From Strigamia acuminata (Eukaryota; Arthropoda; Chilopoda; Geophilomorpha; Linotaeniidae), in NCBI GenBank assembly GCA_949358305.1, contig OX442323.1, positions 8,990,001-9,054,000 on the forward strand: a stretch of DNA of 64,000 nucleotides. Direction: 5' to 3'. Position 1 is the stretch's first letter. Every line of letters begins with the position of its first letter. The position numbers and the translations under genes were made by a program. Below are positions 1-11,700 of the stretch, one piece after another. The notes beneath the pieces were generated by a model. It had not been told where the DNA came from. It saw only the letters and a list, made by a program, of their open reading frames with translations, and made no database searches.

Positions 1-28
1 TTTTTCATTTTTATTCGTCTCCCGACAG

Positions 29-677
29 ACCTGAGCAAAGACTTTTGTAGATTCCACCATCTGGAACCGGCGGAAGTGAATATTTTAAGCGAGACACCAA
101 TTTGGTACCCGAAACCAATCATACTTGCAAAAACGACTCAAGTAAAATAAATAAATGTAATTTAATGTAATTTTTTTAAAAAAAAAAAAACACTCGAAAT
201 GTGCAGACTACAACTCAATCGTCCAAGTTTGCGCATCTCCGCCATGACGAGCCGGCAGTAACGCCGATTTTCTTCAAACACTTGTTGGCGAATTTCAAAG
301 GTAAAAAATGTAAAAAATAAAATAAAAATAAATAAATTCTATCAAAATAAAATTAAAAAAAAAATCTAGATTACTTGACAAAAATTCAAGAAAGTTTCAT
401 GTCTGGCGAGGAGTCCAGAGTGTCGTCGTACGTTAGCGAGCGATCGACCGCGTCTAGATCGCGAACGACGACTCCCGAGCCGTCGGTGTCGGTCGCTCGC
501 CAGTCGACGGCCACTTCTTCGCAGCGTGGGAGCGTGAGCTTCCGGGATTCTGGTTGGTCCCAGAGTCTAGCAGCCGGAATGCCGCGCATTTCCCCGACTA
601 AAATCACCCGTTTCGTCAAATCCGTGTGGCACGGTTTCGAAGTGATGGGCCTGACCGAAGACAACACGGTCGGCTAA
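29..677 (+). CDS. C-terminal exons of an unidentified gene (partial, enters from the left)
   Basis: Three exons join in phase: 29..141 (after a cgacag acceptor), 207..300 (after gtgcag) and 370..677 (after atctag), ending in TAA. Donors are CAA|gtaaaa and AAAG|gtaaaa. The joined tail is about 170 residues. It contains an aromatic/proline stretch (IWYPKPIILAKTT), a hydrophobic segment (VTPIFFKHLLANFKDYL), then a long Ser/Thr/Arg-rich low-complexity region and a final helix-like SPTKITRFVKSVWHGFEVMG. The Ser-rich part looks like a phosphorylated cytoplasmic tail. I do not recognise the family and give no function. The 5' part lies outside the window. Confidence 0.6.
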
Positions 678-2762
678 AACCCGCCCAGCTCCGTCTCTCT
701 CAACTCCCAAAGCAAGAAGAAAAAGAGAAAAAAAAGAAAAAAAGTCTTGTCCTTATTTTTAAGTTTATTAGTGGCCTTTGTGACCGAAAAAGCTCTAAAA
801 TTTGTAGAGTATGTACAAGTTATTTTGAATGATGTATTTTTTTCCTTCCAACGTTGTATGCAGTCTGGAATTAAACTAAATCATTATGAGAATAAAATTA
901 CAGCATTTTTTGTCAGCTAACGTTAATTTAATGTAAACTATCACAGCTATGAAGGTTAGAAGTTAATGGAGGGTTTTTATTTATTCTTTTAACTTTGTTT
1001 AGTGAACAAAACGCCAGTGTTAGTTCAAATCGAAAAAAATACAGGAAAAGAAAAAGCCAACCGAGGTAAACAAAACTTTTATTGATATCAATATCGATCA
1101 ATGCTAGTGGCTTGCATACAAAGCAAATGAGCATTTGTTCATGATAAAAACAAGGAAGATTTCAAAGGAAATTGTCAAATTTGTTTGCATAGCTGCTCTA
1201 AAAGAAAAACATCGACACTGGACTTTTTTGTTCACTTCCATTTTTTCGTTAAAAACACTCGCAGAAATTGATACCTTTCATTTGAACGGAAATTTAATGG
1301 CATCAATGAATTGAAAATTAAAAACTAAAATCAAATAAAACGGAAAAGGCTGCTTCACGCGTGCGTATACGCCGCGGATACGCGCCCGTCACTTCCGCTC
1401 AATTGTAAATACAAACGGCGATTGGCTGCGGAAAAAAATCACGCAGAAAAATAGAAAATTTGGACGAGTAACTACCGGACTCCGCCATTTTTGTGAATGA
1501 AGCACCACCTGTTGTCGCAATGTTACAACTTTTTGCGGACAAATGGCGGATGACCACGTAAATTTGTCCGCAAAAAGACATCATTTTTGAGCCAGTTTGG
1601 ACAGAATCGCTCGACTTTCTAACGATTTATGTAAAGTCCGGTAGTTAACCGTCCTAGCGAGCAGTGACGCCATTTTGAGGCGCGTGTCCACGTCGTGCAC
1701 GGAGGTGTGAACCAGTCTTAATGAGATTCAGTGAGCTAAGAAAAAAGGAAAGAAAAATTAAAAACTCAAAAAATAAAAACAGAGGTAGTCCATCGAACAT
1801 TCCGTATATTATAAAGAAAAAATAAAAATCAAATTTGGTATACTAAAATCGATATAAAAATAAAGAAAAAGAAAAGAAAAGGAAAATTGTTGCTCCCCAA
1901 ATCCCACTAACCACTAACAACCCCTATACATGATTAAATTCAAACATTTATATACACACACACTGCACACACATAGAGAAAAACATAAAACCAAAAAAGG
2001 AAATAAAAATTGTTTGTTTTTTAGTTGTTTTTCCTGTCTTTTCTTTTCTTTATCTATTTATACATGGCACTTGACAAGACCGGGATCGATCTTTACAATT
2101 CTTGATGCCCGTTTGGAGGGTTTAGCATTAAGTAGATAACACAATTATGTACAACATAAAAAATAAAAATAAGATAAAAGCAAATAAAAAATAATAATTA
2201 AATCCAAAAAATGGTGAAGGTGATGGCATTAAGTCATTTCTTTTTCTTTTCGTTTGTTGTCAACCTTAAAAATATTATTATTGCCAAGTTCTACGTAATG
2301 ACGCTCTAACGTGATTATTCATTTATTTATTTATTTGTTTATGTTTTGCTTAATCTTTCTTCGCTCCCGTTCACTCATTTTTCATTCATTTTGTAAAAGT
2401 TAAAAACCAGCACCAGCTTTTTTGTACAAAGATTTCTTCGCAATTTGTTTTGTTTCGTACAAGACGAAAAGCATGATGAAAATCAGTCACCTTAAAGAGG
2501 AAAAAAGAAAAAAAGAAAAAAAAAACATACAATTTGTAGAAAACGAGCGAGAAAGAAATGCATTTCGGTTGGGTGTTTCGTTTCGGTTCATTCATTTCGG
2601 TTCATTCATTTCATTTAAAACTGAGTGTAAAACTGAGTATTTTGTGTATTGCTCTATCTCGTATGGCCGCGGCGCACAGACACAGACACAAACAATGAAT
2701 CAAACCAACCATGATTAATTCAATTGCATCAATTCAACTTAATTAATTAATCGCGCATGCGT
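678..2762. other. Intergenic / convergent 3' untranslated region
   Basis: AT-rich sequence between two convergent genes. It must hold the 3' UTR of the + gene ending at 677 and of the BCL9 gene ending at 2763. I find no convincing exon. The stretch 1350..1720 is locally GC-rich and contains nested inverted repeats, listed separately. Confidence 0.6.
1468..1649. repeat. Nested inverted repeats (hairpin-forming)
   Basis: An inner perfect 16-bp inverted repeat is seen: CTTTTTGCGGACAAAT at 1529..1544 and its reverse complement at 1562..1577, with a 17-base loop. An outer near-perfect pair flanks it: GTAACTACCGGAC at 1468..1480 against GTCCGGTAGTTAAC at 1636..1649. The surrounding GC-rich block (about 1350..1720) differs in composition from the AT-rich flanks. 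It may be a small non-autonomous DNA transposon remnant, but no target-site duplication was identified. Confidence 0.6.
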
Positions 2763-5700
2763 TCACTTGCCGAAAAAAGACCCCGCCGAGGGCATATTGT
2801 TCTGACTATTCATTTGATTACCTCGCGTGTTGGTGGCATACAACTGCTGCTGAAAGTTATGAAACTGTTGTGCATAGTTCGGGTCGGCCGTGGTCGGGCC
2901 CATGTAGGGGGACTGCTTGAAGCTACCCGTCGTCTGCGCGCCGCCCATGGCCGGCCCCATGGCGGGCATGGGCCCCATCGCGGGGCCCATGTCGAGCGGC
3001 GACATCTGTCCCTTGCCGGCGTACATCTGGTTCATCTGGCCGGCCATCGCGCCGTACATGGGCCCGTCGTTGTGCGCCGTCTGCGACGACGCGCCGTACA
3101 TGGGCCCGGCCACGTGCTGCGGCCCGGCCGGGCCCCGCATCATGGCCACCGTGCCCGGCTGCCTCGACATGGGACTCGACACCATCGACGGCCCCATCTG
3201 GCCCATCGGGTTCGGCTGGTGGCCCATCGCGTTGCCGTGCCCAGGGCCCTGGCCAGGCCCCTGCTGGCCCATCGCCCGCATGTTCATGCCCATCGGCTGG
3301 CCCTGGCCCTGGCCATGGACCTGGCCGTGGCCCTGGCCCGCCTGAAAATACTGCATATTGTGCGGCGCCATTTTGCCGTCCATGCCGCCCATCGGCGACG
3401 TGAAGCGCTGGAGGAACTCTAGACTGGGCGGCCGTTGCGGAATGTTCTGCGGCACCTGCGGCCTCGCCGGCAGGTACTGGATCGTGTTCGGAGCACTGGC
3501 TTTCACCTGCACGTTCGCGCCGTTGTACGGCATGCTGGCGCTAACCTGCGGCCGCGGCCCGGGCGACAGCGACATCATGCGCTGCCCGGCGTGCCCGCCC
3601 GCGAACGGGTGCGGCCCGCGCGCGCCCACCATCATCGCCACGTTCGTGTTCTTCGGCGACACCGCGCTGTGCATGATGGGGCTCATCGTCACCGTCGAGC
3701 TCACCGTGCTGGCGCCTTGCTGTTGTTGCTGCTGCTGTTGTTGCTGCTGCTGCTGCTGCTGCATCATGTTCATGTTCATGCTCATGTTCATGTGTGGGTG
3801 GTACGCGGCCGAGGCGGACGCCGCCGCAGCCGCCGCTGCCGCAGCCGCCGCGTTTACGTTCTGAATGTTCAGCTGCTGGATCGACATGGTGGCGTTCACG
3901 TACGTGTTGTTGACGGTCTGGCCCACCTGGTTCACCATCATGGGGCCCTGCTGCGCGCCGTTGGAGCCGTCGCCCGTCGGACTGTTGATGGACTGCATGC
4001 CCGGCTGGAAAGCGGCCGGCCCGACCCCGACGCCGACGCCGACGACGCCGCCCGGCGCGCCCGCACCCCCGCTCACCTGCATGCTAGTCATGTTCATCGA
4101 AGCCAGATTAGTCATCATAGAGGGGGAGTGGCCCTGGCTCTGTCCCTGGCCCAGCGACTGCGACATCTGCGCCATGGACGAGATCGGGTCAAAGTGCGAC
4201 AAGCGCTGGCCGGGCATCGGGCTCGGCGTCAGGCTCCGGCTGCTGCCGAGGGGCGTCAGGGGCCCCTGCGCGCCCATGTAGCTCGCCATCTCGTTCGTCA
4301 TCTTCGACGGCGACATGGGCCCGCCGAATCCGGCCCCGGGCCCGGGCCCCTGTCCCGGTCCTTGCCCAGGTCCTTGTCCGGGGCCCGGGCCGCCCATCTT
4401 CTGCTGCATGAAGTTCTGGCCGCCGCACGAGAAGCGCCCTGCGCCCATGGGCTCGCCGGGCAGCCGCGCCTGCATCATGTCCATGGGCCCGCGAGGACCC
4501 ATGTAACGCTGCCCCATACCGTCCATCATGCCACCGTTGTTGGGCCCGAGGAACCTCTGCTGCTGCATCAGCGCGTCGACGCCCATCGCCGTGTTCTGAG
4601 GACTCGGTATGGGGAAGCGAGACATCATGCCGTCGACGGCGCCCGCGTGGGGCCCCGGGTGCGGGCACGGGTAGCGCGGGGGGATCGCGTCGCACATGGG
4701 CGACGGCGCGACGGGCCCCGCTGGCAGCGGGCTGTTGACGCTCATCGATCCGGGCCCGCCGGGAGTGCCGGGCATCGAAGACATGGGTGGCAGCGGGTTG
4801 GACATGACTGAGCCCGCGTTGCTCGACGCCGACGACGTGGGCGACATCGACACGGGCGTCCCCGGTCCAGACCTGCCGCCACTGCCGAACCTCTGCTGCT
4901 GCTGCTGCTGCTGTGGACCTTGCGCGTCGCCTGCCGCGATGTGGTTCATCGACTGGCCATTGTCCATTGCCGACGTCGTCATCCTAAATTTAAATTTAAA
5001 TTTAAATTAATTTTAATTTATAATAAATGTGTTGTATTATAATATTTACACGCTGGGCGACAGGACGCCGGTGTCGCGAATACTGGTATTGGGCTGCTTC
5101 TGAATGGTGAGCTCTTGACCTTCGAAAGCATTCAGGTACTGTATTTGTTGGGGGGATGGCACAGGCATGAGGTTTGCCTCCTTTATACCTGGAGGAGTGG
5201 TCTGCATGGCGTTCGCCTGCGCCGGCGGTGCCTGTGGCGTTCCCTGCTGCCTCTGCTGCGACGACTGCGCGTACGACTGGAGCGTCCGTCCGAACATGCC
5301 CTCAGCTAAAAGAACAAACGCGTTATTGGCTGGTCAACCTCTACTTACAACTCGATTCGATCGCGTCTCTTGGGAACCGTGATACCAGGTTGCGGCTGAT
5401 TGGTCGGCGAACAATTCGCGGCCACTTGAGTCGTCGCTGCCGACGTCTGCGCTTGCGGGGACGGCGACTGGCCCTGCTGCGTCTGCTGCGTCTGCTGCTG
5501 GATGGGACTCTGCTGCGCCGGCTGCGTCTGCTGCGCCTGGTGCGGCGTCGTCTGCCCGTTGTTGAACTCGGACGCCGGGCTCTGCTGCATCGGGTCCTGC
5601 TGGCCGGGCTTCCTCGCCAGCCCGGGGCTCGGCATGGGCGCCACGGACGCCGGCGTGCCCGGGTTGCTCGCCATCGGCCGCGGATTCGGCGAGTTGAGCG

Positions 5701-8700
5701 GCGTGCTGTGGATGCTCGTGGGGCTCGGGTGCGGCAGCCGAGGGTTCCCCGACAGCGCGAACTGGCGCGACGCGTCGGCCGGCGACGCGAGCCCGGACGA
5801 CATCCGCGGCGACGACAACGACAGCGAGCCGGCCGGCGTGGACGCCAGCGCGGCCGGACTGGGCGGCGTCGGGCTCGGACTGGGCAGCGAGTGCGACTGC
5901 CCCCCCTTCTGCGTCTGCTGCTGGTGCTGCGGGCTCTGCTGCTGCTGCTGCGCCTGGTGGTACGGCGGCGGCGGCCCCTGCGACCGGATGCCCGGGCTGG
6001 TCATGCCCGGGCCCGGCGTCGGGCCCATCCCGGCGCCCGCAAACGCGCCCATCATCGGCTGCATGTTCTGACTCATCTGCGGCGACTGCTGACTCGCCAT
6101 CATGTGTTGTTGTTGCTGCTGTTGTTGCGGCGACTGCTGGCTCTGCATCATGTGTTGTTGCTGTTGTTGTTGCTGCTGCTGCTGCTGCTGCTGTTGTTGT
6201 TGTTGCGGCGACGGCTGGTTGTGCATCATGGGGGGCGCGCCGCTGCCCGGCTGCTTGCGTCTCCTCTCCTCGTAGAACTGCTGCTGCAACTTTTGCCACT
6301 CCATCTGCGCTGCCATGGGGTTGTGTTGCGGCGACGGATACTGCGCCATCATTCGCGGCTGATTCATCGCCACCCCGGAGTGAGCAAAGGATGCACCCGT
6401 GCCAGGAGTGTTCGGAGACATCACTTCGCCGGGGCTGGGCGAGTACATCATGTTGACGCCCGACGGCGACGACATGGCACTCATCGAGCCCATCCCGCTG
6501 CCCCCGCTGCCGGACGCCTGGGGCGACATCATCATGCCGTGTTGTCCCTGCATGAGCATCGCGTTCTCCTGCGCCTGCGCCATCGCGCTCTGTCGCATCG
6601 CGTTCGCGTCGTTGTGGCCCGGCCCGGAGCCGGGGCCCGGGCCCGGACTGTGGTGCTGGTCGGGGAACAGCATCTGGTGCATGTTGCGGATGATGGCCAG
6701 CTGCTCCTCGCGGTGCTGCCGCTGTTCGGGGGTCAGGTTCTCGTCGGGGACCTTCACGCCGGCTGCGAGGGAAACGAACAAACAAATTCCAAATTACTTT
6801 TGTGTCGACATCGAACGATTAATCGAATCAAATAATAAGTAAAATGTATTATCACAATTCGCTTTTCCACCTGTCATCGACTGCTGGTGCATATTGGGCA
6901 TGTTGTTCGCCGCGTTAATCAAACCCATCATCGAGTTGTTGTTGTTCGAGCCCTGAGCACCGCCCATCATGCAAAAGTGGCCTTGTTGCTGCGCAGGAAC
7001 CATCATCTGGTACTGCTGTTGCTGCTGCTGCTGGTGGTGCTGCTGTTGGTGCTGGTTGGCCATCGGGTTGGCCATCGGGTTGGCCATGCTATTGCACATG
7101 GGGTTGGACATTTGTCCCGCCATCTGATTGTTCATCGGGTTCCCGCCGGCATTTCCCATCGCATTACACATGGGATTGTTCAACACATTTCCCTGTCGAA
7201 TTAAATTCGAATTAAATTAATTAAATTAAATTAATAATTCAAATCACCTGTTGTCCCATTTGCCAATTATTCGCTCCCATTCCCTGCTGCAACCCGAGCG
7301 GCCAGTTGGGCCCCGGCCCCGGCCCGGGTCCGTGCCCTGGCCCGGGTCCCGGTCCAGATCCACCCATCATGTGTTCGTTAAACACCGGCCCTTTGATCGG
7401 TCCCGGAACTCGACTCTGTTTCATTTGCGCGAGATTATTCAACCACGCCGCGGGATTATTCCTTATGAATTGCTGCACTTTCAACGGATGTTTCTACAGA
7501 CACAAAAAATGACATTTCATCAATAAATTCATTTTAAAATGCACTTTTTCCTTCCTCACCTCTAGAAACCTCTTGGTGGCGGGCTGCGAGCAGTGATAGG
7601 CGATGATCGATGGAAACTGGCCCTGCATGATCGCCTCGGCCGCCTTGTTGGCCAGCTGCGTGCTGAACACAAAGATCTGACTCTGCTGCTGCATGTACTG
7701 CGCCTCCATCGTCGACGGCTGCTTGTTCATCACGGGACAGCCGAGAGCCTGCACGGGCGCGCACGGCATCGCCATCGAGGCCGCTTGCAACGGACTCATG
7801 TTGGGCACAAGCGGCTTCGTGTCGTTCTCGGCCAGCATTTCCTCCTTCGGCTCCAAACAACCGTCGTCCATCGGCACTTGGTTGCCGTGCTCCAAATGCA
7901 TGCCCAGCGGAAACGCATCTAAATTAATTATAATTAATTAACTAATTAATTAATACAAAGTTGGTTTTCAGAGATGTCACCTTCGAGTTGTCCGTTTTTC
8001 GCGCTCATCTGGTTGGCCATGGACGCGTGCGCGGGGGGCATGCTGCTGGAAGGATTGGTCGGACCGGGCGTGCCCGGGTTCGTCGTGCTCGGAGCCATCT
8101 GCGCGGGGCAGGCGGGCGCCATCGGACCGGCGACGGGCCCGTTGCTCGATTCACTTTGGTCCATTTTCACATCATTTCCGGCACTACTACTGTCAAACAT
8201 TGAGTCATTTTCCTCTTTACATGGCACTGAGGGCACTCTCTCCGTGTCCGCTTCACTTTTGATCGGCGTGGCACTAATGTCTTTCTTCCCTTTGCTTTCC
8301 TTGATCATTTTATCCAAGAGGTGGTCGCATTCACGTTTCAATAGTCTATTGTTGTCCAAATCCTGATTCTTGCACTCCTTCTCGCCGACACTCTACAAAG
8401 ATTATAATTACAATTATATTATATTTTATATATATTTTTATTTTAATATTTAAAAATGGAGATTGGTAATTTCAAAATGGTGTTTGTTTGTTTTTGTTTA
8501 GATTTTCCTTCTTTCTCACCAGGATTTGCAAAGTTCAACAGATCAAAGAGAGAGAATAAGAGAATTGGTGCGTTGGGTGTCTCAAATCAAGGATCTTTCT
8601 TTCTTCTAGTTGGAGTACGAGAAGGGTTATTTTGTGGTCACTTAAATAATAGCTTAGGACTGAATTGGTCAGTACCTACTTGTAACTGGCCTTCTATCAG

Positions 8701-11700
8701 AGGAAAGAGTTCGTCATTCAAATAGGAATAAAGTTCACGTTCTTGCGGATTGGAAGTCTTGCGAAATTGTTTGAGAAAAGTTTGCCAATCGCTGTACGTT
8801 AAACAAACGCACTCCCAATCCTTTTTGTTCGGCTTCTTGAACGAATTTTCGCGATACAAACGTAGATCTGAGGTGTGACAAACAGAGAAATGATGTGAGA
8901 AAACATAATATAAATTCATTCAAAGAAGGGCAAATTTCCGACACGAACCACGCAAACCACCACAAATAAAGCCGAAGAAATCAACCTAACGCTATACTCA
9001 CCATCTAAGTACCAGTAGACATTGTTGAACGCATCGTAACCGGCACAAATTCCACGCTACAAATCAAAATTAATTATTCAAAATTAATTTCCACTTCATT
9101 TCATTTCACGCACCACATCGTCGGCACAAAAATTGTCATCCAAATATTCCATAAGATCTTCTTCCTTTTTCTTGTGAACATGATCGATCAACCACTTGAG
9201 CAAATTTAACTATAATAAAAATAATTTAAGAAATTATAAAAATTTTAAAAAATTAATTTTTTTATTAAAATTTTCACCTTTTCTTCTGGCACTAAATCCG
9301 ACCAACAAGCCTTCGATTCTTGAAAGAGACCACCATCAAAATTATTATCTTCAAGGACGAGTTTCAAATGTTGTTCGAAATTCGAAATCCTAAAAAAAAA
9401 ATAATTCAGAAATTCAAAATGAAAAAAATAATTCAAAAAAAACTTTTTTTCCTTTTTTTTAAAATATTTGGGGAGAGAGCGAGAGGGGGAAACGAGAAAA
9501 AATGTGAAACGTGCCACTTTTCTTGCCAAGTTGCCACCAACAGATTTATTGCTCCCAACCAACAGTATTTTTAGCAAATCGCATATTCCCAGCTACATAT
9601 TTGCCAAATATACTTGGCATTTAACGAGAAACAAATAAACATTATTATTTAATGAATATCTATAAACCTGCTCTGCCATCAGGCAAACAAAAATTATTTT
9701 TTTTTTAAATAAAAAAAAAAAAAAAAGAAAAAGAAGAAAAAAAATCTGACAGGTGCAACTAACAACATTTTTTCCAGTTGCTAACACCAAACTGGAATGC
9801 CACGATACGTTTACCTTTTAATTGCAGCCATAAAAGCACACAGCGCTTCATTTCATCAAAAAATACTCAATTAAAGCCCCCAAATGCTTAGCAAAACGTT
9901 TATTAGTTCGTTTAGTTATGAAAAGGGGCCTCGAAAGCGAGCAATTCAGTGTTTGCAAGCGCACTAATCGCTCCTTCTTCTTCTCTTCTCTCATGCCGGA
10001 TCCTGTAGGTGGTTCACACAAGGTGGTTGGGGATTCAAGGGGGGAACAGGCTCGGCCTGATTTACAGCTTGGCCCCGAGGCGGGCAAAGGAGGGGGCTGC
10101 AGCGAGACACCAGACCATTTGACCTTGGTCTTTTCCCACCACTTCCAAAACAAAACCAAAAACAGGTGCCCAAACGCGCAAAGGAGTCGTCTAAAGTCGC
10201 CAAAAGTGGAAAAACGATGAAAATTCGCGCGTTTTCCTCCCAATTCGCCACTTTTGCGCCTTTTTTGGGGGCCTGGAAAAGGGGGGTGTTGGAAAATGTG
10301 GTTAAAAAATGTGGAAATTGGTCGAGGGGGGGAAGAAAGGGGCCAAGGAGAGGGTAAAAGGTCTCGGAACGCTCCGACGTCACGAGTTTCTCAGAAATCC
10401 ACTCTGATCGACGTTTTAAGCTACCGTTTACGACGCAGCCTCGAGACGCCGTTTTCAACACTTTTTTAATGAATAAAATTTCAAATTTTTAAACACCATC
10501 ATCGAGATGGGTGGAGAGCGAACGAGAGAGAGAGAAAAATTGAAATTCAAAACATGCGTGTTGTTGATGAATTAAAAACTCATCAAAAAAAACAAAAAAT
10601 AAAAAAATAAAAAAATAAAAAAAAATAAAAAAAATGGAGAAAATTTGTGCAAATAATTTTTCCCCTCATTTATTTCGCTCCTCGTTCGCCACACAAGGCC
10701 AACTCGTCGCTGCAAACCACCCCGCGAACAAAAGATGAACAGGTATGGCATGTCGCCACCCTCCTCCCCCTCTCCAGGCACCTCAATGAGACCAAGGCCC
10801 CTCGAGTAGACTGTCAACTCGCTACAGGCTCCGTCGCCTCCCTTTTCTTCGCCCGTGTGGGCCGCGAGAAACAAATAAACACAGAGAGAAAAGAAACCTC
10901 CTTTTCCAACAAATTAAAGCACATTTTTACACATTTCCTGCTCCTCTCATTCCTATTCCCTCTTCCGTTTATTGATTCGAGGAGCGGGCAAATCCGACAC
11001 ACCGAGGGAAGCGGAACGCGCAAGCGTCAAATGCGCAGTCACAAAACCAGATGAGAAAAGGCAACTGGTCAGTGAGAACAAATTCAAATCTATCGCGAGA
11101 AAAATATGAATAATCCGGCACAAAAATGGCAAAAATTGGCAAAATTTCACGTTTTTTCCCCTAAATTTTTAATTTTTTACTTACAAAGCGTCCGATTTCC
11201 CCGTAAGATACCTCAGTAAACGCGCACAAATGTCAGCTACGAGTAAGCAATCACTATCAACGAGAGCGTCTTCAAATTCCTGTTTATAAACACAAAAAAA
11301 AAGAAATCAATCAGGTTATTAAGTATTAAAAAATCGGAACGCAAAGGTAAATAATTAAACGCTCTATGCACATATACAAATCGATAGGTAAAAAAAAAAT
11401 AAAAACTGTAAATATAATATCCACAAATGTATTTATAGTGATAAAACACTCGTTTTTACACATCCCACGAGGCTTTTTAATGAAAACGAAGCATTGGATA
11501 ACACTCCGCTCCATCCTTTGAATTCCACGGGATTTCGAATCAATACTTTGGCCAGTTTGGCATTTGCATTGCCAGAAATCAATACGTTTCTCTCGCCTAA
11601 CTAAACCAATCCAATCCGCTCGTATTTGTATTTTTAAAACAAAAAAAAACAAATATTTTTGTCTTTCAATTTTTTGGTATTAATATCAAGTGTGGGGAGC

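Noticed and set aside
3435-4811. 458-codon open frame on the + strand opposite BCL9
   Set aside because: Arg/His/Leu-rich low-complexity product, a mirror of GC-rich Gln/Pro/Gly codons on the other strand; no domain.
5174-6835. 553-codon open frame on the + strand opposite BCL9 HD2 exon
   Set aside because: Same shadow effect; its Arg/Leu-rich sequence mirrors the poly-Gln exon and crosses the real introns.
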